Shown: positions 17,753 to 26,101, counted from the first letter of the stretch. The stretch: 64,000 bases of DNA from Clostridiales bacterium oral taxon 876 str. F0540 (GCA_000466585.1 KE993508.1:208811-272810), one strand, 5' to 3'. Made by a program: numbers and translations. The notes: generated by a model not told the origin, from the sequence alone.

Positions 17753-19661
17753 CTTTTACCTTACTGTTTATTATAGGTATTATTGTAGCTATTACTAAAC
17801 CTACCAATATGATAAATGCCATTGCATTAGATGCAGCAAATCCAGTTGGTCCAGCACCTTTTATAACACCAGTTACTTGAAGTATTATACCTACAAGTCC
17901 TAGTATAGACCCCCCAGCAACAAGACCTGAAGATAAGCTTATACCGTTTGATACCTTAACTTCTTTTTCCTTTGCTGATTTGGATGTTTTTTCTATAAAT
18001 ACTCTAACCAGAGCACCTATTAATATTATAGAAGTTGTAGATATTGGTAAATAGAAACCTATAGCAACAGTCATTACCGGAAGTCTTAGTAAGAATAAAA
18101 CAAGACCCATAACAGCTCCAACAATGATCATTACCCAAGGTAATTTACCTGACATTATGCCAGCTGTTAATGTTGACATTAAGTTAGCTTGAGGTAGTGC
18201 AAACGGAACATTATCACCAGTCATCGCAAGCTGTCCTGATAGCAGCAATATAGTACCAACAACTACTATAACGCCTACTATACCGGAAATAACGAAGTAT
18301 TTATCCATTTCATTTTTCTCGCCACCCACAATAAAAGTTACCTTCTGTGATTGAGCGTATCCACCTGCTATTGATATAGCAGTAACTATAAATGTACCAA
18401 ATAGCAATAATGATTTGTTATGCTCAGGATTTTTCCATCCCATTACAACGAATAACAAAGTAACAAGAACTATAGAAGCTATTGTCATACCTGATACAGG
18501 AAGATTTGAAGTTCCTATAGTACCAGTTAAACGTCCTGAAACTATAACAAATAGTAATGATAAGAACAGTGATAAAATAGAAGCAGTTACTGCCATCAAT
18601 ATATTACCACCAGAAACCACAAAACCAGCTATAAAGCCAACAACTATACCAGCAAGCAATATTAAAGTTCCGATAGATGATCCTTTACCACTGCCAGTTG
18701 ACTTAGCATTAAGTGTTTCTTTAATGGAAGATATAATTGTAGGAATTAGCTTCACAGCACCTATTAAGCCACCTGAAAGCATCATTCCAGCACCTATATA
18801 TTTTACATAACTACCTGCAATATGTTTAACTTGCATTGAATTAATAGCAACATTAGGATTATTCCATACAGTTAAGCCATCTTTTGCAAAGCCTGAAAAA
18901 TACCCTATTAAAGGCATGATACCGAAGTTGGATAAAATGGAACCAGCAAACATAGTTAAAGATACTTCGATACCAACTATAAATCCTATTCCTAATAACA
19001 ACGGGTTAACTTCTACTTCTAATTTCCACTTGTAAAAGGATTCATTAACATAGCTTATAACATTATTAACCGCATTCATAAATGAGCTTGTTATAACAGT
19101 TATAATACCACCTATTCCAAATCCAATTCCCATGAACTTCATTGAGTCTCCAGCACCTTCTGAAGCAACGAGAGTTTCAGATATAGCCATTGATTCAGGA
19201 TACATTAATTTGCCATGTTCTTCAATGATTAAATAATTGTATACAAGTGAAGCAATTCCAATACCAAATAAAACTCCACCTATACCTACAGCAATTCCTT
19301 CAAAAAAAGTAACTTTAGAACCTATTAATAATACAGCCGGTAAAACAAATATTACACCACTGGCAACAGATTCTCCACCACTCGCCATACCTTGTACTAA
19401 ATTTTTACCAAGTATACCTTTTTGCTTAGCAAATGCTGCTATGAATGCTGAACCTATTATAGATCCTGGTATACCTGCTGCAACTGTAAGTCCTGATTTC
19501 ATGCCCGAATAAGCAGTTGATGCTGCAAATAGAACAGCTAAAATAATACCGATTATTAATACAGCAACATTCCCCCCGGATTTAGAGCCACTTGAAATAT
19601 ATGGAACATAATCTTTGCCATCTACTCCACCATATGCATCTTTTGATAACTTATTATCCAT
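17742..19661 (-). CDS. OPT-family oligopeptide/metal-chelate transporter
   Basis: A 639-residue membrane protein with about 15 hydrophobic segments. It has the OPT signature regions: an N-terminal FAASTAYSGMKSGLTVAAGIPGS segment, YPESMAISETLVASEGAG, and repeated Gly-rich helices. Family members import oligopeptides, glutathione or metal-siderophore chelates by proton coupling. The start has AAGGAGGT. Its promoter is a clean TTGAAA-17-TATTAT at 19703-19731, and a dyad covers the start region. It overlaps the downstream PqqD-like gene. The substrate is not deducible. Confidence 0.92.
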   Translation of the reverse strand: MDNKLSKDAYGGVDGKDYVPYISSGSKSGGNVAVLIIGIILAVLFAASTAYSGMKSGLTVAAGIPGSIIGSAFIAAFAKQKGILGKNLVQGMASGGESVASGVIFVLPAVLLIGSKVTFFEGIAVGIGGVLFGIGIASLVYNYLIIEEHGKLMYPESMAISETLVASEGAGDSMKFMGIGFGIGGIITVITSSFMNAVNNVISYVNESFYKWKLEVEVNPLLLGIGFIVGIEVSLTMFAGSILSNFGIMPLIGYFSGFAKDGLTVWNNPNVAINSMQVKHIAGSYVKYIGAGMMLSGGLIGAVKLIPTIISSIKETLNAKSTGSGKGSSIGTLILLAGIVVGFIAGFVVSGGNILMAVTASILSLFLSLLFVIVSGRLTGTIGTSNLPVSGMTIASIVLVTLLFVVMGWKNPEHNKSLLLFGTFIVTAISIAGGYAQSQKVTFIVGGEKNEMDKYFVISGIVGVIVVVGTILLLSGQLAMTGDNVPFALPQANLMSTLTAGIMSGKLPWVMIIVGAVMGLVLFLLRLPVMTVAIGFYLPISTTSIILIGALVRVFIEKTSKSAKEKEVKVSNGISLSSGLVAGGSILGLVGIILQVTGVIKGAGPTGFAASNAMAFIILVGLVIATIIPIINSKVKDVK

Positions 19662-19684
19662 AAGCCATACCTCCTTATGTGTTT

Positions 19685-19731
19685 TGTCATTTAAATTATG
19701 ACATAATACGATAATAACATATTTTTTTCAA
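19685..19731 (-). promoter_or_regulatory. OPT promoter with overlapping dyad operator
   Basis: On the minus strand TTGAAA (19726-19731), 17 bp, TATTAT (19703-19708). Immediately downstream lies TGTCAT-N7-ATGACA (19685-19703), an inverted repeat placed where a repressor would block initiation. Confidence 0.6.
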
Positions 19732-19891
19732 CATGAAAACCTTTTTATTTTAAATTTATTTAAGTTTTATTTTATAAATGTTCAATAATTTTCCAATTAC
19801 TCGCAATTGTTTTATCTTTATCGACAAAAACTTCTAACATAAAAACTTATTATCTGTACAAAATAATTTGGAAGGTGGTGATTGCACAATG

Positions 19892-20065
19892 GCAAATAAA
19901 AACGATAATTTCGATTCGGAGCAAAAAGATACTTCTTTAAATTCTACAAATCAAAGCAAATTCTCTAATTCTAACTCTATTGCAGATAAATACAAAAATG
20001 TTGAGCCTCTACCAGAATCATCACGCCCAAGACGCGACGGCCCTGGAGGAGAAGATGGAGAGTAA
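19892..20065 (+). CDS. 58-residue peptide with C-terminal RPRRDGPGGEDGE
   Basis: A short plus-strand gene starting at the ATG after GGAAGGTGGTGATTGCACA and followed by a strong terminator. The product is hydrophilic, Ser/Asn/Lys-rich and without cysteine, signal peptide or membrane helix. It ends in a distinct basic-then-Gly/acidic tail (RPRRDGPGGEDGE). It is transcribed away from the OPT-PqqD operon, with about 230 bp between the starts. It could be a precursor or signalling peptide, or simply a small conserved clostridial protein. I cannot assign it a named family. Confidence 0.65.
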   Translation, partial: ANKNDNFDSEQKDTSLNSTNQSKFSNSNSIADKYKNVEPLPESSRPRRDGPGGEDGE

Positions 20066-20082
20066 TTTGCATTAACTTAAAT

Positions 20083-20128
20083 AACGAGTGATGATATTTA
20101 TTAATACCATCACTCGTTTGTTAATTTT
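20083..20128 (+). terminator. Terminator of the 58-aa peptide gene
   Basis: ACGAGTGATG...CATCACTCGT stem followed by TTGTTAATTTTTC on the plus strand. Confidence 0.88.
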
Positions 20129-20645
20129 TCAGACTTCAGCTTTATCATTAAACATTTCTGTTATTATTAAAAGATATAACAATATCTTTCTCAGAAGACT
20201 TTAACATTCCTGAGAATGTACGTTACTTCATTTTTTACACTCTTAATTCCGCAAAAAACAGAACCACCTGCAAGCAGCTATTTAAGCTATCTACAGGCGG
20301 TTGTAGGTATTTATGTAAGGTGTAGGTGAAATATGACCTCAAAAATTCACCATCTTTATTGAGCAGTAGCACTAAGAGAAAATATAACAATATATTATCT
20401 ATAATTTTTCTAACTTAACATAATAATCTTTTTCAGAGAAGTTTTTACAATACTTTATAATATTTTTATAACCTTTGCTGCTTAGCTCCATGTCATAACT
20501 TTTTCTTCAAACCACTTCAATATTTTTCTTCTAATTTTAGGAATATAGTCAATATAACTCTACTTTTTCACATGTGAAAAAATCTACAATTATTTAATAA
20601 AATATTTCTTTTCTTTTAGTTCAATAAACTAATTTGAAAATCAGA
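20129..20645. other. 517-bp gene-free region holding repeat R1 and a palindrome
   Basis: There is no credible ORF. Contents: the ssrA-end-like repeat R1 (20253-20353), long AT-rich stretches, and an 18-bp perfect palindrome TTTTTCACATGTGAAAAA (20564-20581). The palindrome lies about 65 bp past the stop of the minus-strand alcohol dehydrogenase and may act as a weak hairpin or an operator. Confidence 0.6.
20253..20353 (-). repeat. ssrA-3'-end-like repeat R1
   Basis: About 100 bp that aligns with repeats R2 (23556-23649) and R3 (29598-29692) in the same orientation. On the minus strand it runs from a degenerate GGTGGA...TCCACC-type block into a terminator hairpin (CCGCCTGTAG...CTTGCAGGTGG) with TTTTTT. 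The hairpin matches the terminator of the real tmRNA gene. R1 is the most decayed copy in the tRNA-like part (CACCTACACC in place of CGCCTCCACC). Confidence 0.75.
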
Positions 20646-21707
20646 TTACCATTTAATTGTTACAACTGGCTTAATTAAATCTTTAGGCTTGTCCTTCATT
20701 AACATTAAAGCAGGCTCTATATTTTCAATTCCTTCAAATCTATGAGTAATAAGTTTACTTGTATCAAGTCTGTGTGTTTCCATAAGAGAAGCTAGTTTTT
20801 CCATGCGCAATCTTCCGCCTGGCATTAAACCGCCCGCAATAATCTTATGACCCATTCCACATCCCCATTCATTACGAGGAATTTTAATATAATCCCCCTC
20901 TCCTAAATAATTTACATTACCAATTTTTCCGCCTGGCTTTAACATGGTAATGGCTTGTGCAAAAGTATCAACATCTCCTCCTGCAATAATAACTCTATCT
21001 ACACCTTTATTTTTGGTCTTTTCCATTACTTGTTGTACAGTATCGCCTTGTCTGTAGTTTATTATATCTGTAGCACCATACTCTTTTGCTATCTGTACGC
21101 AGTTAGGACGAGAGCCTACAGCATATATATGTGATGCTCCTCTAATAGCAGCACCTGCTACAGCCATCAATCCAACTGGTCCAATTCCTATAACAACTAC
21201 ACTGTCACCAAATTGCACATCAGCAAGTTCAACACCATGAAATCCTGTAGGAACCATATCTGAAAGCATACACGCTGCTGCCGGGTCCATACCTTCTGGA
21301 AGCAATGCTAAATTACCATCAGCATCATTTACATGAAAATACTCACCAAATACGCCATCCTTAAAATTCGAGAACTTCCAACCTGCCAGCATGCCTCCTG
21401 AGTGCATTGAATAACCAGCTTGAGCCTCAACAGAATTCCAATCAGGTGTAATAGCTGGAATTATTACCTTATCTCCTGGCTTAAAGTCTCTTACCAGCTT
21501 TCCAACCTCTACAACTTCTCCCACAGCTTCATGTCCAAGTATCATGTCATGACGATCACCAATAGCACCTTCCCAAACTGTATGTATATCAGATGTACAT
21601 GGCGCTACAGCAATAGGACGACAAATTGCATCTAATGGTCCACATTTTGGCTCACTTTTCTCAATCCATCCTGTCTTTCCAATTCCCAACATAGCAAAAC
21701 CTTTCAT
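20646..21707 (-). CDS. adh: NADP-dependent secondary (isopropanol) alcohol dehydrogenase
   Basis: Tetrameric zinc alcohol dehydrogenase of the Clostridium beijerinckii/Thermoanaerobacter type. It interconverts acetone/isopropanol and acetoin/butanediol-like ketone-alcohol pairs with NADPH. The catalytic zinc ligands are Cys37 (PCTSDIHT), His59 (GHE) and Asp150, exactly at the family positions. NADP specificity residues Gly198-Ser199-Arg200 and Tyr218 are present. The structural zinc loop is absent, as expected for this group. The start is the ATG at 21707 after GAGAGGAG. It has a near-consensus promoter at 21774-21802 and is separated from upstream deoC by a terminator. Confidence 0.94.
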   Translation of the reverse strand: MKGFAMLGIGKTGWIEKSEPKCGPLDAICRPIAVAPCTSDIHTVWEGAIGDRHDMILGHEAVGEVVEVGKLVRDFKPGDKVIIPAITPDWNSVEAQAGYSMHSGGMLAGWKFSNFKDGVFGEYFHVNDADGNLALLPEGMDPAAACMLSDMVPTGFHGVELADVQFGDSVVVIGIGPVGLMAVAGAAIRGASHIYAVGSRPNCVQIAKEYGATDIINYRQGDTVQQVMEKTKNKGVDRVIIAGGDVDTFAQAITMLKPGGKIGNVNYLGEGDYIKIPRNEWGCGMGHKIIAGGLMPGGRLRMEKLASLMETHRLDTSKLITHRFEGIENIEPALMLMKDKPKDLIKPVVTIKW

Positions 21708-21739
21708 AAACACAACTCCTCTCAATATAAATTAATAAG

Positions 21740-21802
21740 ATTGTTAGTTAATTATCAAACAATCATTTACCTTATTATAAATCATTATGTTTCAACAGTC
21801 AA
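21740..21802 (-). promoter_or_regulatory. Near-consensus promoter and downstream dyad of adh
   Basis: Minus strand TTGACT (21797-21802), 17 bp, TATAAT (21774-21779). Downstream of the start point, ATTGTT...AACAAT (21740-21763) forms a dyad resembling but not matching a Rex site. A redox-sensing repressor is possible. Confidence 0.65.
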
Positions 21803-21839
21803 TTAAAATTCATGATGATGTATTATTACGTTTATTAGT

Positions 21840-21889
21840 ATTACATTATGTAATTTATATAAAAGCCATTAAACATAGTTATGTTTAAA
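21840..21889. promoter_or_regulatory. Two palindromes upstream of the adh promoter
   Basis: ATTACAT-T-ATGTAAT (21840-21854) and TTAAACATA-GT-TATGTTTAA (21870-21889) are perfect dyads. They sit 40-90 bp upstream of the -35 box, a position suiting an activator or the neighbouring GntR protein. Confidence 0.45.
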
Positions 21890-21892
21890 ATA

Positions 21893-21917
21893 AAAAAATC
21901 TGCCTAGCAGATTTTTA
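21893..21917 (-). terminator. Terminator after deoC
   Basis: AAAATCTGCTAGGCAGATTTT stem with a TTTTTTTATTTT tail on the minus strand. Confidence 0.85.
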
Positions 21918-21940
21918 AATTCATAATATATTTTACAATT

Positions 21941-22603
21941 TTAATGTTGCATTCCTTTTATAATTTCAACGGCAGATTTTAATCCTATTCCAAATCGTTC
22001 ACAACCTGCATCTACCATTTTAACAATAGTATCTAAATCTCGTATACCACCAGCTGCTTTTATTTTTGCCTTATTTCCAACAGCTGACTTTATTAATTTA
22101 ATATTTTCAACAGTAGTAGGCTTAGAATACCATCCTGTTCCAGTTTTAACGTAAGAAGCCCCTGCCTCTACGGATATTTCACTTGCCAATACAATTTCTT
22201 CATTTGTAAGCAGCGCTACCTCAATAATTGCTTTTACTGGCTTACTTCCAGCTACATCTACTACTGCTTTTATATCTTTTATAACTGCTTCATAATTCTT
22301 AGATTTTAACTGCATTATATTAATTACCATATCTAACTCATCGCAGCCCATATCTAACAACTCTTTCGCTTGGAATACTTTGCAGGATGTTGTATCACCG
22401 CCTGATGGGAATCCTACTGTTCCCCCCACCATAATATGAGGCTCATTTTTTAATTGCTCAACTAAATATGAAGTAAAACTAGGTAAAGCAAAAGCACAGA
22501 TGAATTCATATTTCTTTGCTGCTAATATCATTTGATCTATTTCTTCTAAAGAGTGATCTGCTCGTACACAACTAATATCTATCATTTTATTAAGATTTCT
22601 AAT
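21941..22603 (-). CDS. deoC: Deoxyribose-phosphate aldolase, probable AUU start
   Basis: Class I aldolase that splits 2-deoxyribose-5-phosphate into glyceraldehyde-3-phosphate and acetaldehyde. The Schiff-base Lys lies in SYVKTGTGW, the second lysine in IKAAGGIRD, and VGFPSGGDTTSCK and DELDMVINI are present. The first ATG (22585) is 24 nt from GGAGGG. An in-frame ATT at 22603 lies 6 nt from it, and the added residues (xRNLNK before MIDIS) match the usual DeoC N-terminus. I therefore place the start there. The usual DHTxLKP is changed to IDISCVRAD, so a DeoC-like aldolase with another substrate is possible. Co-transcribed after gntR. Confidence 0.82.
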   Translation of the reverse strand: MRNLNKMIDISCVRADHSLEEIDQMILAAKKYEFICAFALPSFTSYLVEQLKNEPHIMVGGTVGFPSGGDTTSCKVFQAKELLDMGCDELDMVINIMQLKSKNYEAVIKDIKAVVDVAGSKPVKAIIEVALLTNEEIVLASEISVEAGASYVKTGTGWYSKPTTVENIKLIKSAVGNKAKIKAAGGIRDLDTIVKMVDAGCERFGIGLKSAVEIIKGMQH

Positions 22604-22624
22604 ATAAATCCCTCCTTCACTTTT

Positions 22625-23344
22625 TTACTTATATCTTCCACTCATTGAAACTTCAAGCTCATAATGGTCAGCAAGCACACTAATTTGATCCACACAAACA
22701 GGTTTGTCATGATTATAGCAAATTCGGCGAATACAAAGAAGTGCCGTTTTGGGTGGCACATTAAGCATTTCTGATTCTGTAAAATCAGCAGATTTTGCAT
22801 ATATTTTATCACTTGCATTAGTAATTTCTATATTATACTGTTTCTCTAAAAATTCATAAAGTCCCGAGAACTTATCAGTATACTCCTCAATACCGGATAC
22901 TTTATCATATGGAATATAGTTTTTCATAATAACAATTGGCCTTTCGTTTGCCAGTTGAATTCTTTGCACGCGTGCAATTAGCTTTCCTACATCAACTTGA
23001 AGCTCTTCAGCCAATTTTTCCGAGGCCGGTATTGTATCTATGTACATACTTTTTGTTCTTACAATATACCCTTTTCTTCTTAAAGATTCAGTTACAGAAG
23101 TAACCTTGTTAAGATCCTGCTTAGCTCTAAAGTCCACAACTGACGTACCTTTACCTTGCTTAATTTCAACTATACCCTCTTGTCTAAGCAATTCCATAGC
23201 ACGACGAACGGTAGTACGGCTAACATTGAAAATTTTTTCAAGTTCTGGTTCTGTCGGCAATAATTCACCTACTAAATACTTTCCTCTCTGAATATCTTCC
23301 TTTAGTGCATCATGCATTACCATGTATACTGGCAATTTACTCAT
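22625..23344 (-). CDS. GntR/HutC-family transcriptional regulator
   Basis: A 239-residue repressor-type protein. The N-terminal winged helix (residues 5-70) has the classic LPTEPELEKIFNVSRTTVRRA segment, and a UTRA ligand-binding domain follows (about 90-235). The start has no Shine-Dalgarno within 20 nt. The likely promoter lies only tens of bases upstream, so the mRNA may be nearly leaderless. It precedes deoC with a 21-nt gap to the proposed deoC start. A TTACGTAA palindrome just upstream (23356-23363) and another at 23548-23557 are candidate self-operators. The effector is probably a sugar phosphate or nucleoside, judged only from the deoC neighbour. Confidence 0.88.
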   Translation of the reverse strand: MSKLPVYMVMHDALKEDIQRGKYLVGELLPTEPELEKIFNVSRTTVRRAMELLRQEGIVEIKQGKGTSVVDFRAKQDLNKVTSVTESLRRKGYIVRTKSMYIDTIPASEKLAEELQVDVGKLIARVQRIQLANERPIVIMKNYIPYDKVSGIEEYTDKFSGLYEFLEKQYNIEITNASDKIYAKSADFTESEMLNVPPKTALLCIRRICYNHDKPVCVDQISVLADHYELEVSMSGRYK

Positions 23345-23663
23345 ATAAATGGCTGTTACGTAAAATTATTTTAATGTCTACACAATTCATTAACATTATT
23401 ATTTTACTGTAACTCCACACCTTCCTTTCTAATATCTACAAACTCATGAACGATAAAAATTCCCACTCACAAATCAGATTTACTATAATATTAAAATTAT
23501 ATTATAAATAATATTATTAAACAATATTTTTGTTTTCAATACACTTCATTACGTAATAAATAAAACCACCTACAAGCAGCTATTTAAGCTACCTACAGAT
23601 GGTTGCGTATCTGTATGGTGGAGGCGAATTATTACCTTAAAAATCCACCTACCATTAAATATA
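23345..23663. other. 319-bp gene-free region with repeat R2 and TTACGTAA sites
   Basis: It holds the gntR promoter region, two TTACGTAA palindromes (23356-23363 and, as ATTACGTAAT, 23548-23557) and repeat R2. No ORF is supported. Confidence 0.6.
23556..23649 (-). repeat. ssrA-3'-end-like repeat R2, serving as nfnB terminator
   Basis: Same orientation and layout as R1 and R3. Minus strand: GGTGGATTTTTAAGGT, then TTCGCCTCCACCATACAGATACG, then a terminator stem (CCATCTGTAGGTAGC...GCTTGTAGGTGG) and TTTATTTATT. The CGCCTCCACCATACA segment is identical to the 3' end of the real tmRNA gene, including CCA and the next bases. It starts 15 bp after the nfnB stop codon. Confidence 0.8.
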
Positions 23664-25061
23664 TTATACACTTAACTCTAAATATTCATCTATAGCTTTT
23701 GCTGCCTTCTTGCCAGCACCCATAGCTAAGATTACTGTTGCTGCTCCTGTAACTGCATCCCCACCAGCATAAACTGCTTCTTTGGTAGTAAGACCTGTTT
23801 CTTCTTCAGCGACAATACATCTTCTCTTATTGATTTCTAACCCTTGAGTTGTTGATGAAATTAACGGATTTGGTGATGTTCCAAGTGACATTATTACAGT
23901 GTCTACATCTATAACAAATTCTGATCCTGGTACTTCAACTGGACTTCTTCTTCCAGATACATCTGGTTCTCCAAGTTCCATTCTTACACATTTCATTCCT
24001 TTAACCCATCCATTTTCATCAACTAAGATTTCTATTGGATTAGTTAATACATCAAAGATTACTCCTTCTTCCTTAGCATGATGTACTTCTTCTACTCTTG
24101 CTGGAAGTTCTGATTCACCTCTTCTATATACAATGTGGCTTTCAGCTCCAAGTCTTAAGGCAGTTCTTGCTGCGTCCATAGCAACATTTCCTCCACCTAC
24201 TACTGCAACTTTCTTACCCGCTCTAACTGGAGTGTCATATCCCTCTACCGCTGCTTTCATTAAGTTTACTCTTGTTAAAAATTCATTAGCCGAGCATACT
24301 CCATTTGCATTTTCCCCTGGTATTCCCATGAATCTTGGAAGTCCTGCACCTGAACCTATAAATACAGCTTTAAATCCTTCATCTTCAAATAATTGATCTA
24401 TAGTTATAGTTCTGCCAACTATAACATTAGTTTCTATTTTAACACCAAGTTTCTTAATGTTTTCAACTTCATTTTTAACCACTTTTTCTTTTGGAAGTCT
24501 GAATTCTGGAATTCCATACTCTAGTACTCCACCTGCTTTATGAAGTGCTTCAAAAATAGTTACTTCATAGCCTTTTTTAGCTAAATCTCCAGCACAAGTA
24601 AGTCCTGCAGGACCACTTCCTATAACTGCAACTTTAATTCCATTTTTAGGTTCTGTTGCACTTAAGTCAACATTATGTGATGCTGCCCAGTCTGCTGTAA
24701 ATCTTTCGAGTTTACCAATAGATACTGAGTCACCTTTTATTCCCAAAACACATCTTCCTTCACATTGCTTTTCTTGAGGACATACTCTTCCACAAACTGC
24801 TGGAAGTGAGCTGCATTTTGAAATCTCTTTTGCTGCTTCTTCAAATTTTTCATCTTTAACATAAGAAATGAATCCTGGTATATCGATTGATACTGGACAT
24901 CCTTCTACACATTTAGGATTCTTACAGTTTAAACATCTAGCAGCTTCTCTAGTTGCTTCTTCTTCGTTATATCCGATACAGACTTCTTCAAAGTTTGCTG
25001 CTCTAACCTTTGGATCTTGTTCTCTTACCGGTATTCTAACTAATCTCTCATTCATGTCCAT
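23664..25061 (-). CDS. nfnB: NfnB, large subunit of NADH-dependent ferredoxin:NADP oxidoreductase
   Basis: A 465-residue iron-sulfur flavoprotein of the glutamate-synthase small-subunit type. With NfnA it couples NADH and reduced ferredoxin to NADP+ reduction by electron bifurcation. The N-terminal domain has two [4Fe-4S] motifs (CLNCKNPKCVEGCP and CGRVCPQEKQCEGRC). Two Rossmann domains follow (GSGPAGLTCAGDLAKKG for FAD, GGGNVAMDAARTALRLGA for NADPH). The gene follows nfnA with a TAATG overlap and no gltB-type large subunit is nearby. That context favours Nfn over glutamate synthase. R2 lies directly downstream as terminator. Confidence 0.9.
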   Translation of the reverse strand: MDMNERLVRIPVREQDPKVRAANFEEVCIGYNEEEATREAARCLNCKNPKCVEGCPVSIDIPGFISYVKDEKFEEAAKEISKCSSLPAVCGRVCPQEKQCEGRCVLGIKGDSVSIGKLERFTADWAASHNVDLSATEPKNGIKVAVIGSGPAGLTCAGDLAKKGYEVTIFEALHKAGGVLEYGIPEFRLPKEKVVKNEVENIKKLGVKIETNVIVGRTITIDQLFEDEGFKAVFIGSGAGLPRFMGIPGENANGVCSANEFLTRVNLMKAAVEGYDTPVRAGKKVAVVGGGNVAMDAARTALRLGAESHIVYRRGESELPARVEEVHHAKEEGVIFDVLTNPIEILVDENGWVKGMKCVRMELGEPDVSGRRSPVEVPGSEFVIDVDTVIMSLGTSPNPLISSTTQGLEINKRRCIVAEEETGLTTKEAVYAGGDAVTGAATVILAMGAGKKAAKAIDEYLELSV

Positions 25062-25951
25062 TATTTATCACCTCTGCAACCACAGCCACCGTGACTGTGA
25101 GTATTTCCTTCTTCAACTTCTAACTGTGCTTTTCCTTCTTCTGTTTTATACATAGCTTGTCTTCTCATTGATTCATCGTAATTTACTAAATGTCCATCAA
25201 ATTCTGGTCCATCAACACAAGCAAACTTAACTTCTCCTCCAACGGTAACTCTACAAGCACCACACATACCTGTACCATCAACCATTATTGGGTTTAAGCT
25301 TACTGTTGTTGGAATTCCTAGTTCCTTAGTTAGCATAGAAGTAAATTTCATCATTATCATTGGTCCAATAATAATTGCATGATCATATTTCTTACCTTGA
25401 TTATTAACTAATTCTTTAAGCATATCTGATCCAGTTCCCTTAAATTCATATGAACCATCATCAGTTGTTACATATAGATTTCCTGAAACCGCCTTTAATT
25501 CTTCTTCATATATTAATAAATCTTTGTTTCTGCTTCCCAAAATAACATCTACAGCTATTCCATGTTCATGCATCCATTTTACTTGTGGGTAAACTGGTGC
25601 TGCACCAACTCCACCTGCCACAAAGATGAAATTCTTTTTCTTTAATTCTTCTATATCCTCATGTATAAATTCACTTGGCACACCTAATGGTCCAACAAAG
25701 TCGGCTACATGATCTCCTTCATTAAAAGCAGCTAACTGTTTTGTTCCTTTTCCTACAGTTTGAAAAACTATAGTTACTGTTCCTTTTTCCTCATCATAAT
25801 CTGCTATAGTCAAAGGAATTCTTTCACCTTTCTCATCATTTTTTATGATAATAAATTGTCCAGGCTTTGCAGATTTTGCTACTCTTGGAGCCTCTATATC
25901 CATTAAGAATGCATTATTTGTAAGCTCCTTTTTGTTCACTATCTTATACAT
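25061..25951 (-). CDS. nfnA: NfnA, small subunit of NADH-dependent ferredoxin:NADP oxidoreductase
   Basis: A 296-residue ferredoxin-NADP reductase-type protein of the PyrK/HydG-like group. It has an FAD-binding barrel (IPLTIADYDEEKG), an NAD-binding half (FVAGGVGAAPVYPQ), and a C-terminal [2Fe-2S] site (GMCGACRVTVGGEVKFAC). The extreme C-terminus is His/Gly/Cys-rich (THSHGGCGCRGDK). This subunit oxidises NADH and hosts the bifurcating chemistry with NfnB. The start follows AGGAGGAACGTAA. The stop overlaps the nfnB start by one base. Confidence 0.9.
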   Translation of the reverse strand: MYKIVNKKELTNNAFLMDIEAPRVAKSAKPGQFIIIKNDEKGERIPLTIADYDEEKGTVTIVFQTVGKGTKQLAAFNEGDHVADFVGPLGVPSEFIHEDIEELKKKNFIFVAGGVGAAPVYPQVKWMHEHGIAVDVILGSRNKDLLIYEEELKAVSGNLYVTTDDGSYEFKGTGSDMLKELVNNQGKKYDHAIIIGPMIMMKFTSMLTKELGIPTTVSLNPIMVDGTGMCGACRVTVGGEVKFACVDGPEFDGHLVNYDESMRRQAMYKTEEGKAQLEVEEGNTHSHGGCGCRGDK

Positions 25952-25983
25952 TTACGTTCCTCCTAATTTAACCAAGTAAACTT

Positions 25984-26023
25984 GATTCAGATGATTTTTT
26001 CTATTCATCTGAATCTTAGTATA
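25984..26023 (-). promoter_or_regulatory. nfnAB promoter element with 11-bp inverted repeat
   Basis: GATTCAGATGA (25984-25994) and TCATCTGAATC (26005-26015) are exact inverse complements 10 bp apart. They lie just downstream of a TATACT -10 box (26018-26023, minus). The poor T-tract argues against a terminator. An operator at the transcription start is more likely. Confidence 0.5.
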
Positions 26024-26101
26024 ATTTTTGTTCTTGCGAGAATATACTTTATCTATAAATACTATTTAATATCTCTATTACTAATTAGAAGTCCATACAG
26101 A

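Noticed and set aside
20564..20581. Palindrome TTTTTCACATGTGAAAAA as the adh terminator
   Set aside because: The stem is short and AT-rich with no T-run after it; repeat R1 further on carries the only convincing terminator.
23664..25061. Calling this gene a glutamate synthase small subunit (gltD)
   Set aside because: It is coupled to an NfnA-type partner and there is no glutamate synthase large subunit nearby; Nfn fits better.
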